Shown: positions 22,885-36,017, counted from the first letter of the stretch. The stretch is DNA of 64,000 bases from Dipteronia dyeriana (GCA_032871835.1 CM065298.1:13459096-13523095), one strand, 5' to 3'. Program-made: numbers and translations. The notes: a model not told the origin generated them from the sequence alone.

Positions 22885-24507
22885 TGTGTAAAACTGTAGT
22901 TCATAAAAACAATACTCGTAAGTGCACGAATCGTGAAGATAAGTACAATGGCAAAAACAGATCGTTCCCACGAGGAAAATTGATTTGTTAATTAAAACAA
23001 ATTCTAATTCTAATTAAATCAAACGTAACCGAGAGATTGTTGCGAAGAGATTGTTTGAAGATTGAATTAAAACTAAATTATCCTACGAAATCAATTTAAC
23101 AAAGATTTGGTATTGTGATCAAGAGATAAGAGAATTAGGTCATCAATGCTCCCCAACTATGTCTACTCAATGTGTCGAATTGACTTTGAAAAATAATATT
23201 AATCAAGTTATTCCTTCGTTCTTATCTTTAGTATGATTGTTATCGTATGATCCTATAATGAATCAAGTGTTTTCATTTACAATTTACCCATAGATCAATG
23301 GTGCAAACTACAACCGAGAACCCATTAAGTGCAAGAACAATAAACTAAAACCTACTTGCATAGATCAATACTAAGATCGGCTTTATCCATTCAATTGAAT
23401 ATTAATTAAGATTATGTATAGATCGATACTCCAACCTCAACTATTAAATTATCAAAACCCTAAATTTATGCCAACGTATGGTCACACATTAACAAGAATA
23501 AATAATTAAGACATAAGATGAATTGAATAAATCAAAACTTGAATTAATGAAAATATCGTCAATTCTAACAAAGAGCATTCATAGAGGTTCACATTGATTC
23601 CCTAATATGAGTTTCATGAAAATAAGAGACGAGAAAGAAAAGATAAAATTCATCTTGGCCTTCAATGAGTTCTTCCAAGTGTTCAATGATGAATTCATCT
23701 TTGTCTTTGAATCTTTGATGTGTAAAGATGAATGAAAGGTGTGAGGTGATGTATGGTGATAGAGTGGTGGGGAACGACCCCTTTGGTGGCTTGGGACTTC
23801 CCTTGGCTTGTATATCTCGAAATTAGGGTTCACAAGGGGTTTAAATAGGTATACATGCTAAGTCATGTTCTTAAACAACAGAGAAATCAAGTCCCTTTAA
23901 AACTCTACCTTTTTGAGATTTTATTTTTTTCCTAATCCAATAAAATTAACTACTTATTGAAGGAAGATTAAGATTAGGTGTCAACTTGTTTGCACAAAAC
24001 TCCCACACAATTCCAAGAAGGAAATATTTCCCGTTTCGACAACTTACAAAATAAATCTCGTCACTATTCACGGCGTTATGAGTGATCTAACCATCCGGTA
24101 CTAAAACATGCATAACTTCTTCTAGGAATATCATAATTGCAATTCAAAAAATGCGTCGAAAACTAGACTTCTGGGGATTTTCATCCTTAGGTGGTAGGAC
24201 ACACAATTCAATCTAAGCCGAGAGATATAGGCCCCGTAATATGACTGTTCTGCATTGGTCCGAAAATTATCTTTCCGATGTATGTTGCGTGGCATATACC
24301 ACGGTTGACGTTGATGCCTAGGAAGCAATATGGACCGTGAAAAAACATATTTTTGGCTCCTTTTCTCCAATAAAACATCCAACACATCTTCTATGGAATG
24401 TGACCTACACATATTCAACAAACATATAAAATACCTAATTTCATCCAAGAACAAAGCACAAATAATATGAAATGAGAACTTAAACATGTATAAAAATAGA
24501 CCGATCA
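22885..24507 (-). mobile_element. 5' LTR of the Athila-like element
   Basis: This 1623-bp LTR starts TGTGTAAAAC and ends CCGATCA, followed by AGATG. It is closely similar to the copy at 12126-13735. By eye the two copies differ at several percent of positions, so the insertion is not recent. Confidence 0.78.
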
Positions 24508-24710
24508 AGATGATGTTTAGAACAATAAGAAATGAAAAAAAACATTGCATATCCTTTTTCTTTTTTTGGAGAGGTTGACATTTGGTCAAGGTTCTCCCGG
24601 GTTGCACTGGAAATATGAAGAAATGAATCGTCTTTTTCTCTGGACGAAGAAGTGCAATGCATTACAATTTACTTCACATGCCAATAAATAGATAACAGTT
24701 AATGAAAACC

Positions 24711-24711
<1 letters not shown>

Positions 24712-24765
<54 letters not shown>

Positions 24766-24845
24766 CCTTGAATTCGGGACTCTCTACAATCTTATTGATG
24801 TGGCCTGTGGTATGAGAATTTTACCACTAGGTCACCTCGGAAATT
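24712..24845 (-). repeat. tRNA-derived SINE head with (TA)n tail
   Basis: On the minus strand, 24845 down to 24765 reads GACCTAGTGGTAAAA (box A-like), then GAGAGTCCCGAATTCAAGG (box B-like), about 50 bp apart. This is the layout of a tRNA-type pol III promoter in plant SINEs. It runs directly into a (TA)n run of about 50 bp (24712-24764). No longer SINE body is recognisable. Confidence 0.5.
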
Positions 24846-26621
24846 TTTAAACAAATAATATTCCTTAACGTTGTTTTTATTCTTAAGAAAAAAATCAAAA
24901 ATATTTCAAAACTCTTATTCCCTTCTTTTGTTGTCGAAGCATTTATTTTTTATAAATACTAGGGGTTTGGAGCACATGTAAGACATGTGTCTGTATCAAT
25001 ACCTGAGTCATATCTTTACAAAACAAGAAAACAATAAAAATATAAATATGTTAATATAGTTGAGTTTTATGTTGTTATTTGATATAAAATTGTAAAACTC
25101 ATTCATTGAACACTTATAAATTTGAATCATTTTATTCAACTCTTCAACAATGCATTTCATGTATTTAAGTAGCAATTTAGTTGCCAATCACACAATTGAA
25201 GCAATTCGATGCTAAAAAATCATAGAAAGCAAAACTATTTCACTCTCATGTGACCTAAAATTTAACAAATATTAATCTAAATCTAAAAACTCACATATAA
25301 AAGCCAAAGCGAAATTGGATTTTGTTTGGTAAGCTTCTGGTATCTCTTTTTCTCTCTTTATTTGATGATTGTATCTCCTCTATTTTTTTTAATTTTATTT
25401 CTTATTCTTCTTCCTTACCAGATGAATCCACCGTTTGCACTCAAATCACTTTTTTTAATATTCTTTTTCTCCTTCACTTTACATACGTCACATGTATATC
25501 TACATTTTAGAAAAAATATTTTTTCTCTCCTTCACTTTGCAGACGTCACATGTATATTTAAGTCATAAGTTGCATGACAAATTATATTTATACCCCTATA
25601 TTATTTCTTATTCCTTTTCAAGTCATGAAATGTATAGAAAATAATATTTTCATCCCTTATCTCATTTTACCATAAAAAATAATTATCAATCCAAATACCT
25701 ATTGATTTGCGTCCAGTTTATATATTACCTCTAGCCTTTTAGCAAATAATTTTCATCAAAATTCATAATAATTGGGGTACACTAGGTAACTATGATCAAA
25801 TTTATTTACAATGTTAAATTAAAATAAATTTTAGAAATTACTATGCAATCCATGTTGTGTTACTATTACTAAAATATATCTATTAAGTAATTCTACAAAC
25901 TCGAAGGCTTGTATTTATCGTTTGACTTTCAAAGAAATTCTAAGAGGTGTTATAATTAAAATCTTACTAAAACCTATATATTAAGTAATTATATAAATTT
26001 TAAGGGTTGTATTTATAATTTTACTTTCAAATATATATGGTTAATAGAAAACTAGTCAAATAAATTAAATGGAAAAAAAGGGCTGTAATTTTACTTTCAA
26101 TTCACCTTTTAATTTTTAATTATAAAGTAAATCGTAAATTTACAAACAGTCCATATTGTGATAATGTGACCATTCAATTAATTATATAAACTTTAAGGGT
26201 TGTATCTGTAAGTTTACTTTCAAACAAAAAATGGGATGCTATAATTCACCGACCAACTCCCTCTTTTTATATAGTTAATAGAAAACAGATAAATTTATCC
26301 TTATTTTTTTATCTCTGGAAATCTAGTGTGTTAGAATTTTGAATTACAATCCTTACTATGTCACTCGAAGGGTCATATTTGTCATTCGACGTTCATCGCA
26401 ACTATAAGGGATACTATAATTGAAATATTATTAAGATTTGTCTACTAAGTAATTGTATAAATTTTAAGTGTTATATCAATAATTGTACGTTTAAAGATAT
26501 AAAATAACAAAAATTATATAAACCTGAAGGGTTAAAACCGTAATTTTACTTTTAAAGAAATTAAAAGAAAGAAAAAAGGGAGCTATAATTATAGCCTACC
26601 ATTATCTCTTTTATATATATA
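24846..26621. other. AT-rich intergenic DNA with dispersed degenerate repeats
   Basis: I see no gene. There is a tandem duplication of about 68 bp at 25450-25560 around CTCCTTCACTTTRCAKACGTC. There is also a family of about five degenerate copies of a 45-bp motif (AAGTAATTRTATAAATTTTA, then AGGGTTGTAT, then TTTACTTTCAAA) near 25885, 25980, 26175, 26450 and 26515. The open frames at 25322-25568 lie in Phe/Leu-rich T-runs and are not supported. Confidence 0.6.
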
Positions 26622-27732
26622 GCCAGTTTGGTAGATAGGATATGATAGGATTCGGTTTAATTTTAATCCGATTCTCATGTTTGGATGTGCGGACCGAATA
26701 GGATAAAATAATCCTATCAACTTGATTTATCCCATTGTAATGGGATAAATTAATCCCAAACAAATAGATGAGATTAATTTCTTTCCCGTCTTCTTAATTA
26801 CACAAACACCCCATCACTGTCCATGCCAACATCATCGTCTTCTTCGTATTCTTCATTTCGACAGGTCGGAGCTAGGTTCAAGAGCAGCATCTTCTTCTTC
26901 TCAGACTCATCTTTCTTCTCAAACATTTTTCTTGTTGTTTGGATTGCAATTACATTTTTCTAGAGTACAGTTCTGTATTGATTTGTTGTTATTTGCTGAA
27001 GAGAAAAACAAATCTTGTTAATGATTTTTTGGGAATCAATGTATTGGATATTGATTTGGTCAGATTTATAAATTAAATGGGTTTTTTTGTTAATGGGTTT
27101 AATGTTGTTATGACTTATAATTTATTGAGATGTATGCATTTGAATTTGGTGTGTTTTCTTAAGTCCAAATCTGTAGCTGCAACATGAGTGCAAGTCATGG
27201 ATTTGTCAGATATTATGTTGAATGGTGCAATCTGCTTATCAATGCTCTCCCCTGTTATGGAAACCAATTGCAAATATTAAGCTCTGCCCTGTTATGGAAA
27301 CCAATTGCAAATATACAGCCAATATGTCCAGACCTGGTGCAACAATATCAGGTATGAGGAAGTTGAGGTTGATGGATTGAGGTCCTCAAGATGAAAACGA
27401 AGCTAGGAAAGATGTAGTTTGTATTAACAGTTTTGGTCTTGTATACAATTGCTCGAGTTATGTACAGATCTGGATCTTTCATGACGATATGGGTTTATTT
27501 TTATTTTTTTTATTTTTTTATTTTTTTTAAGGTGAGTGAATGTAATTTAACCATCTATTTTTAATCCTATAATGTGTTTGGTGCAAAACATGATTACTCT
27601 ATTTTTAATCTTATTCTATGTTATACCAAACATAGAGTATCACTAAATTTAGTCCAATCATATCTCATCCAATCCAATCCAATCCAATCCCATAAAAATA
27701 ATCTTATCCAATCATGTGTATCAAACGGGACC
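26622..27732. mobile_element. Harbinger-like non-autonomous element
   Basis: The diverged inverted ends are GCCAGTTTGGTAGATAGGAT and, from the right, GGTCCCGTTTGATACACATG. The flanking triplet ATA occurs on both sides. A subterminal repeat (CCAATCCAATCCAATCC, 27670-27690) sits near the right end. About 1.1 kb long. The interior (26820-27430) is less AT-rich and has CT-rich, leader-like sequence, but I see no transposase domain. Confidence 0.55.
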
Positions 27733-28302
27733 ATATAGTATAGATATATATAACTTCAATGTGTGGGTGTTTTATCGATGGGCTTTTGTTGGTTGAACAA
27801 TTTTTAATAATTGAAGATATGAAAATTTTAGTTGGAAGTATACAGTCATTGATTGCTAGTGGAAATGTGTTATTTCAATGTTCATTAAATTTTATTAAAG
27901 TTCATTGGTTTGTTGCATTTGCATCCAAAAAATGAAAACAAACTGCAAATAGAAGGTTTCAAAAAAAATTACAAATGGAATGGAAATTTGGTGGCATTCA
28001 AATGTTACTTATTACTGATACATGGTCATCATTGTCACTCTCCTGTGAGACTTGTGAAAACTCTACTGTGAGACTTGTGAGCAACCGTATCATGTGTTTC
28101 TAAATGCATCCCATTGAAATATGAAATCCATTCTAGGGGACATTTACTTCAATACCCTTGGTGTATTTGCTCAAGGCAATAAAAATCAGAATATCCAATC
28201 ACATAAAAGATCGGTAAACCACCCATCAATCAAAGGGCATTTACTTCAATATCATTCAAAACATGTGGCGTGGCGTGGCGTGTGTACACGCGCTCAAGCA
28301 TA
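27733..28302. other. Intergenic DNA
   Basis: No gene is seen. A short imperfect repeat of GGCATTTACTTCAATA occurs at 28138 and 28237, and a GTGGC run (GTGGCGTGGCGTGGCGTG) lies at 28265. The open frame at 28121-28375 runs into the neighbouring MITE and is not supported. Confidence 0.5.
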
Positions 28303-28310
28303 CGTTGATT

Positions 28311-29216
28311 TAGGGGTGGATGTTTTCGGGTTGGGTTGGGTTGAAAATTTATCCATCCAATCTAATCCAACGTAAATTTTAACCTAATCCAATCCAATCT
28401 AATATTTATCGGGTTAGGTTGGGTTGGGTTGGGTTGGGTTGGGTTGATCGGGTTGGACTTTTTAAGTCTAATAGAAAAAATATATTTAAATTCAAATTTT
28501 GTTATATCGAAATTCAAATTTAAAATATTTTTTCACTATAATATCATATCATGTTGAGTTTAGATTACTTAAAAGCATCAAAATCAAATCGTAACATATA
28601 ATATAAATTGTTTAAATATCTTTTACATAATTAAAAAATTAAAATATAGCAATTTATCCAACTTGAAAAGTTTCCATCTAAGTCTCTCATCCATTTTACA
28701 ATTATAATTACTTCGTCAAATATCTCGTGGTTGGATAATCTATTATTTATTTTAAATAACATAATAGTTTGAGTTCATATACAATTATTAGACCTTTTCT
28801 ACTAAATTCTTAATCAAATTCTAAGGAAAAAAATAACATTTTAAAGTATAATCAAGGATGTACCATTTAATACAAAAGATGAAGATAATATATTAATATA
28901 ATCGCACATTTTTAATAAATGTATTATTTATTACGGTATACAATATTTAAAATTATGTATTTATATTTGTCATTTAAAATATTATAAATGGTGCATGAGT
29001 AAACTTTTTAATTATTTAAAAAAAATATTTCATAATAAATCAATAGTAAATAAAATTATTTAATTTATTTTTTATTATTTATATCGGATTGTTAGGTTGG
29101 ATTGGATTATATTTTATTAACCCAACCCAACCCAGTCCAATCTTAAAAGCAATCCAACCCAATCTAGTCGAATTGGATCGGGTTGGGTTGGATTGGCGGA
29201 TTGGTGCCCACCCCTA
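28311..29216. mobile_element. hAT-type MITE with GGGTTGG subterminal repeats
   Basis: The inverted ends are TAGGGGTGG and CCACCCCTA, flanked by CGTTGATT (28303-28310) and GGTTGACT (29217-29224), which match at 6 of 8 bases. The 906-bp element is non-coding and AT-rich in the middle. Runs of GGGTTGGGTTGG or AATCCAATCC lie near both ends (28335-28450 and 29100-29190), in inverted relation. End sequence and duplication length fit the hAT superfamily. Confidence 0.82.
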
Positions 29217-29469
29217 GGTTGACTAATAGACACACTCTGATTAGGAAAAATAAATAAATAAATGCATTCCAAAAATTTCATTATAAATCAGGTGGCGTGA
29301 ATTAGAGTAATCAGTTATTTAACGAATTTTTAACTACGGCTTGCATTGTAATAAAATAAAAAGAAAATTAATTAAATTAAAAATATAATAGAATGACAGA
29401 TAAAAAAATAAAATAAAATAAAGAAATATGAGTCAAATTTGTTAGTTTTCGTCCATTAGAGAAGAAGAG

Positions 29470-32400
29470 CAGCTAACAGCTCAACAGCTTTCTCGTTTTG
29501 CGTCGTCAGACCATCGATTTACAAGTAACTCTTCCACTGTATTTTTACTTCATTTTTTGCTTTATTTTTCAGTTGATTTGGATCTCTTTTGAGACTCTGT
29601 TTTAGTGTATTGATGATGATATCACTTACTTTCTCTGCTCCAAATCTATAGCTTTGCAGGCATTTTCAATCTGTTGTCTTTTCCCTCGAAACTCCAATTA
29701 TTTTTTAGTTTCTTTTAGTCTTCTTGATGGGTATTATCTGTAATGAATTTTTGCTTCTTTTTCTGCCATTATTCTTCATAAACTTTGCAGAAATTCATTT
29801 TCCTTCTATTTTTATTTTAAAGATCTTTTTTTTTGTTATATATATACATAAAATGTTTTTGTATATGTTTAATTGTTATTATCACTGATTATAATTTTGA
29901 TTTTGATTTTTGGTGGTTTTTACAAGTTATATTAGCTATCTTGAATTGTAAATTGTGTTTTTGAGCTATGATGGCAATGTATGAATATGAATGTTTCAGA
30001 TTTTTAGATTATGGGTGACACGGTTGAGGATAATGAGATTGATCTAATCTCAGAATTGCCTCCGTTTATCGTTCATCACATTATGTCTCACCTCTCAGCT
30101 AAAGAGGTATAGCTCATACTAGTAGCTTGTCGAAGAGATGACAATATTTGCAGAGATTGTTTCCCATCTTTGATTTTGATTAAGCTTATACATATTTTAT
30201 GGAAATTAGTTATCCTATTTTTTTTTTTAGGAGGAAAAGAGAGAGATTACATATAAGCATAGAGAGATTCATGGAATACATCACTGCTTCCTTGCTTAGG
30301 TTTTGTGAGCTTAAGTTTTCTATGCAGAAATTAAGGCTATTGATAAGCCTTCTTGATATTAAAGAATCGTCATATGTTCTTGATAAATGGATAGGATTGG
30401 CAATAGTGAACTGAGTTAAAGAGTTAGATTTTGATGCCCGAACGCTAAGAGAACCAGTGTACACTTTGCCTGGAATAATTTTTTTCTGCTAAATCGCTTA
30501 CTACCTTAAAGCTAGCAGGTTTTAAGTTGGAGCAGCCCTCAGATACTATAAGGTTCTGTTCTCTCAAAGTCTAACTCTTAACTATGTCTGCGTAAGGGAA
30601 CTGATACTCCAGAAGCTCACTAGTGAATGTGTATTGCTTCAAGAGTTGTCTATGTTCAATTGTTTGGGTTCGAAATGTGTTCTTGTCTTTGAAGCTTATA
30701 AACTCAAGATCATTAGCATTAGTGTATCGTCAAATGAGCTTGAAAGTATCAAAATTGTCTTTCCAAGTCTTCACGAGCTTTTGCTCAATCTTCTAATCTG
30801 CAATGAAGGCAAATTGATGTTGATGGATGTACAAATATGAACACATTAGAGTTGGAGGGTTTCAATATTATTGATCTTATTTCAAAATTTCCTTCTCTAG
30901 AGAATCACAAAGTGGTTTGGTGTCAATCTCTTGAAAGGCTTGCCATTTCTAGTGATTGAAATAAGAATTTAAGCATCGTTACTTGCTCTGTTTGAAGGCA
31001 ATTACCATCGATACTCCAAATTTAGTTTCTTTTGTCTACATGAGTAATCCGGTATCCATTTCTTCAACTACGAAAGCTCCATGTCCGTGGAAATTTGACT
31101 TGAAAAATAAGGATGATCCTGACACTAGATGGTATCTTAATATTAAGGAATTTATAGGAATGTCTAATCCAATCAAAAATTTAACCTTGCATGTCACATC
31201 AGAGAGGGTACGTATGTCTACAATTTCCAAACGATCCATTAGTTTTACTAGGTTTTTGTCACCATGTTTGTAATCTATCTTTCATTTTTCTTTTGAATTT
31301 TGATTCATTCAGGTTTCGTTTAATTTAGACGAATCAGAAGAAGTTCACCTTCTGCCCCTTGCGAAGCTGCAAATTTGTGCTTGGAAATAAAAGCACCAAG
31401 ATACAATTATGCAGCATTACTGGATGGCATTCTCAATGTATGTTATCCAACGACTTTGTCTGTGCCAAAAACTCAAAAACCATAATAACTTTATTGAGGT
31501 AAGTTCCTTCTATCATAAATTCTTCTTTTAATTTGTCATAATAACATATCCTCAGTGTGTTTTGTTCAAGTAATTACCACACAAATTATTAGTTGATTTT
31601 GTCTCGTTACTCTGGTAAAAGATTCTCTTAAATGGGTCAAATTTGAATGAAAATTGTAAAGTTTGTCAGTTTAGTGCAATTAATTGAATGTTGTGGGAGT
31701 TTTTAACTTTTACTCTTCATATAAATAGATGATAAATGAATGGGTACAATTTTCTTTTAGGTTCTGTTTTCTCTATTCTTCCTATATATTGAACACTTGT
31801 TGAGATTAGAGAATCAATTTTATAACATTACAAAACATACGTTTAGTTTTATTTTGTATTCTGTAGGACATCCACACTAAAGAATTATTATTAGTAACTG
31901 TTGCTATATTGATAATAATTGTGCTGGCTTAGTATTTATTTGTGATTGTTGTTAATTTGACAATCTTGCTTTAACTTCCAATTGATCTTATTTATCTTGT
32001 CAATTGACTTTTTCTCTACAACTTGTCTATTTTCTTTTGTTTCTCCATCATGTGTAACTAAACACCCTTACTAGGGAATTAATGTGACCTTATTTAACTA
32101 TCCAATGTTATGAATTAGTTTATATTTCATATTCAATCTGTATTTGATCCCTTTAATCATTGATCTCTACGTTGCTATTCTTCAATTTCTTGTTCATTTG
32201 TGACCACAATTTGACATATATTTGTAGAATGGTTCACATAAGAAGATTAAGGTTTGGTGTTTGGATGACCTTCCAACACAAATTTTGATCTTAAGCTCTA
32301 TGAAACGGAAGTTAGTTTTATACATGTTTAATTTTTAGAGAAACTTGACTTTGAGTTCTTGAGAAAAAGTCTTAATTAATGCTCATTGTATGACCATACA

Positions 32401-34110
32401 TGAGTAGAGATTGAGACATTAAGCTTTTAAACTTCAAATTGATTTTAAGAACAAGTCCTAAATCGGATTGTGGTGCTTAATGGAATTAATTAAAGCATTG
32501 GGTCTTTTATAGTGGTTTAGTCAATTCCCTAGTGTTTCTTACCATATCTTAACACCTTCCTTGTGGTTGTGGTTGTGTTTACTTTTTATTGCTTAGTTAA
32601 TTATAAATCTTTTCAAAACAATGTTAAAACCAATTGCAATTTTACTTTTCTGCACGTAATTTAGTTTAGTCTTTATTAATTTAGATTTATCCATTTAGCC
32701 TCTAATTCCTGGAGAGCGAATCTTGCTTGTCACTAAACAATTCATCACGATTTGTACACTTACAAGAGCGGAGTTGCATACATTGAAAATTCCCATCAAC
32801 AATTTACTTATTTTTATTGCAATGAAGTTTATCATTCTTAATTGATTTTTCTTTTTTCATTTCTTTTTATGCTGTGATTTCAGGGACTCATTCAATTTCG
32901 AAGAATTTAGAAATAGTTTGTCTTCACTCACATGTTAAGTTGAAAAGTTATGGCTGTTACTGGATGCACCGCCGTTAAGCTTTGCAGCATTGCTGGATGG
33001 CTTGTTTGGGATTTGGTATTGAAGGAGTTTGTCTTAGGTAACTACTGAAGATGAAGTCGGCCGCAACTTCCTTGAGGTTTTGTTCTTTCTTGTTTCTTTC
33101 ATCATATTAAGTACTTCTTTTTTCCCTAAAATTGTGTCATAATCCACATATTAAATTGATTACATTGTCTATACAAGGAAAATGATGAATAGAGATGACA
33201 ACAACTATTGCAATTCTCGAAATATGAAGGACTGTTGGCGGCATTACTTGAAAGATTTCAGAATTAGGAAGTTATCATCCATTATTTAATAGGACGCGTC
33301 TTGATGTAGATGTTGTGATGGATTTGTGTCCTATTTGAAGGCTTCATTTTCATCTGGGTTGGTGTTTTCCTGAATCTGTTGTGTAGGTAATAGGTTTAAG
33401 ATTCAGTTTTGTTTATCAAGTGCAATGCTTTAATTCATCTCTTTGTATGGCTATATATTTATTTGGAAGAGACTGCTGCTAGTGAGTTTTCTCCATGGTG
33501 TTAATTAATGTACTTTTCTGAGTTTCAAGGAGCTTTTCTCACTTGAAGTGAATTTTCACAAGTCTACATTTCATGATTAGCAGTTTTGTATCATTTTAGC
33601 AAAATGTTTTTACGGTGAGCATTGGATCTGAAACTTTTGATTTAACTATATATTTAGTTTATGCTGAAGCTGGTTCAGCATTATTTTTGTAAAATCTTGT
33701 ATTTCTGTCAATTTTATACATGCTTTGTAGGGTAATATCTGGCAAATTTAAACTAGAATCAAACTGAAATAATCCATAAACGTAATTCCTACAATTTGTA
33801 GTTATGATTCTCTTGTTCGGTTATGCAATCTTACTTGCATTGCATTTTCTTTTTTTTTTTGCGTAAATAACATTGGCTATGCGAGAATAAGATTAATAGA
33901 TGTGCCAACTGTTGTACTTCTCATCATATAAACTGTTGACAACATTACTTAAACAATGTCACGTCGAGAGCTTCTTTACATTAAAAGATAAAATTATGGC
34001 AAACACTTCCGCCAGGTACCATCCGTTTCGTCTAGATTGGAGTTTTTCAATACCTCTTGAGTAGGCTTGGGAGAACAAACAGATATTAGAAGTTTTATCA
34101 CCAAACCAAC
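29470..34110 (+). pseudogene. F-box/LRR/FBD gene, decayed, with repeated 3' exons
   Basis: Such proteins recruit substrates to SCF ubiquitin ligases. A 5' UTR intron is visible (donor after 29524, acceptor TTTCAG at about 29999). ATG at 30011 starts an F-box (ISELPPFIVHHIMSHLSAKE). An intron donor or a stop follows at 30107-30112. The body (30199-30460, 30634-30840, 30983-31273) holds LRR-like text (LDKWIGLAI, KELDFDARTLREP, AITIDTPNLVSFVY) but is cut by several stops and frameshifts. The FBD-type 3' exon occurs at 31314-31500 and again at 32880-33075. The final tail exon occurs at 33185-33300 and again at about 33890-34110. This suggests two or more collapsed tandem genes. No frame is long enough to be functional. 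Confidence 0.75.
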
Positions 34111-35379
34111 CTCATATTTTCTCTTACTTTGCTAATATTAATTCAGAAAAATAAGATCAAATAATTATATCAAATTGAGTAAGACATCATACAATTTTTT
34201 TTTTATTTAACAAAATGTACCTTATTATATTCAATCAAATTTTAAAATTATATTATTTATAAAAATCAAGGAAAATGCTTAGTTAATAATACATTTATGG
34301 TTATTACCACCCAAAAATATGATTTTTACACCCATATTTTATTTTTATTTTCTTATAACAAAAATACCCTTCAACATAATGACTCATTTGGACAAAATAT
34401 ATAAGTCAAAATAAGTAATTGTGGGCGTTGTTAAAGTGAGTGTTTTGGTGGGTTTTGATTATTTTGAAGAGGTACTGTGTGTGTGCGCACTTCTTTGTTA
34501 CAGAGAAGTTAGATGCAGTGAAATCCGTGGAAAAAGGTGGAATTACAGTAATGTGTTTCCCCAGTTGCTCGTCAACCGTGAATCAAGATAACGGTCTAGG
34601 GGTAAAATGATATTTTCACTCTTGTTTAAATATTTGAAGAGACATGTTGCATTCATATAATTTTTAAAAAAGAAAATTAAAGATGACATGTTTTTGAATT
34701 TATTTATTTTTTTCTTTTTTAGAATGACATTTTTTAAAATTATATTTGACCTTTACGGACTATATTATGTTTGACCTTCATAATTTGGGTTAAAGAGATC
34801 ATTTTGATGTTTTTCTAAAAATATGATAACCAAATACCCTAATAGATATAAGTCGGGTAAAAAAATAACGTTTCCGTAAAATACACGTACAAAGATCCAT
34901 CAGTAATTACCCCAATAAAAAAATGGAAAGTACTTTGATTAGAAGATTGTGACTTTGTGAGAGCAAAGTGGGAGAATATATGATATTCCAAACTCCATGA
35001 ATGCTTTTACATTTACCTCTAGATCTGTATTCAACTTTGTGAGCGAATAAACATCGACCCAGCAGCAATTTTTTTTTTTTTTTTCAAAACATGGTTTTAG
35101 ATAAATAAAGTTTTCATTAGTCGTAGATAAGTTAACATTCAAATTCATCTTGCAGTTAATATACGATTATTTTAAAGAAAGAAAAAATTGATATTGTTAG
35201 AGTTAGGATTAGGGTTTCATTGTAAGAGGGTTTAATTGGGTGTTTTATGTATAGTGGAAATTAAAATTATAAAAAAAAAATTAATGGGTGAACTTATAAA
35301 TTGGGTGTGGAAATCATATAATTGAGTGGCAATATCGTAACCCTTATACTTAAAGTCGTGAAGTTAATTAAAATCTACT
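34111..35379. other. AT-rich intergenic DNA
   Basis: No gene is seen. A run of 18 T lies at 35071-35088. The open frame on the minus strand at 34939-35148 spans this run and has no motif. Confidence 0.55.
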
Positions 35380-35470
35380 AGACGATATGAGGTTGATCCG
35401 ACGGTAAACCCCTCACACTTGTACCACAAGGTCGAATCCTCCTCATTCCTAAAAAAGGCCCAAAATTTAT
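35380..35470 (+). repeat. tRNA-derived SINE head
   Basis: GAGGTTGATCCGACGGTAAA (box A-like) and AAGGTCGAATCC (box B-like, close to GGTTCGANNCC) lie about 30 bp apart, followed by an A-rich tail. No tRNA cloverleaf is complete, so a SINE remnant is more likely than a tRNA gene. Confidence 0.45.
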
Positions 35471-35624
35471 ATAATATTTCAGAAAAAAAAAATTAACTAT
35501 TCCCGAATTCCTTCATCTAATCCTAAACTATATATATAATACGATCTTAAGTGTTTGATAAAAGTCTTCACTGAAGACTGAACGTAGAACAAAGAAACAT
35601 ATTCGTTAAAAACAGAGACTAAAA

Positions 35625-35895
35625 GCAATGAATATTAGAGCTCCATGAGCTCCATCAATGTAGTCTCTAGAATGATTTTTTAATATTATTGAATGAATAA
35701 TATTTCCGTTACAAGGATCCAATATATATCTTTGTACATTTTCAAAGTCAGGCCTTATTCATGCTTATTAGATGTGAGAAGATTCTTAACTAACTATTGC
35801 CACATCAGCACAATTAGGTACTAACAGATTATAACTAACCTCACAATTAGTTAATAACAGTCATTAACTAACCTTTCTTTTATATACATATATAT
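35625..35895 (-). mobile_element. Possible solo LTR fragment (copia-like)
   Basis: On the minus strand the block has GTTAGTTA repeats, then a TATA-like stretch (TATATATTGGATCC), then AATAATATT and a short CT-rich end. This is the layout of short copia LTRs. Ends and target duplication are not resolved. Confidence 0.3.
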
Positions 35896-35959
35896 CAATT
35901 GGACATCATCGTAAAAGCATTCCTAATTATAATCTATTTTGAAGTCTGCGAAGTAATTC

Positions 35960-35969
35960 TATATAAATA
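35960..35969 (+). promoter_or_regulatory. Putative TATA box of the NAC gene
   Basis: TATATAAATA lies about 50 bp upstream of the ATG at 36018, which would give a short leader of roughly 20 to 30 bases. The region is AT-rich, so this is a position-based inference. Confidence 0.4.
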
Positions 35970-36017
35970 TATTTCAGGATCAATTCTTTTAATGTAAATT
36001 AAGCTGTTCAAGTGAAG

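Larger units (their letters stand above)
12126..24507 (-). mobile_element. Non-autonomous Athila-like gypsy element (whole)
   Basis: Two related blocks of about 1.6 kb (12126-13735 and 22885-24507) are in the same orientation and enclose about 9 kb. A polypurine-type tract (TTTGGGGGTAT on the minus strand) abuts the left copy. A primer-binding-like sequence abuts the right copy. Element order is therefore right to left on the minus strand. AGATG occurs immediately outside both ends (12121-12125 and 24508-24512), as a 5-bp target duplication. Between the LTRs only a gag-end remnant and the typical leader wording GGGTTGCCTCCCACCAAGCG (about 16544) are recognisable. Reverse transcriptase and integrase are absent. 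Later insertions, including a LINE, account for more than half of the interior. Confidence 0.75.

Noticed and set aside
28311..29216. GGGTTGGGTTGG runs taken for telomere-like or G-quadruplex repeats
   Set aside because: The plant telomere unit is TTTAGGG. These runs are the subterminal repeats of an hAT-type MITE with matching inverted ends and an 8-bp duplication.
35380..35470. Possible tRNA gene
   Set aside because: Box A and box B-like words are present, but no acceptor stem or anticodon arm can be paired, and an A-rich tail follows. A SINE fragment is the better reading.
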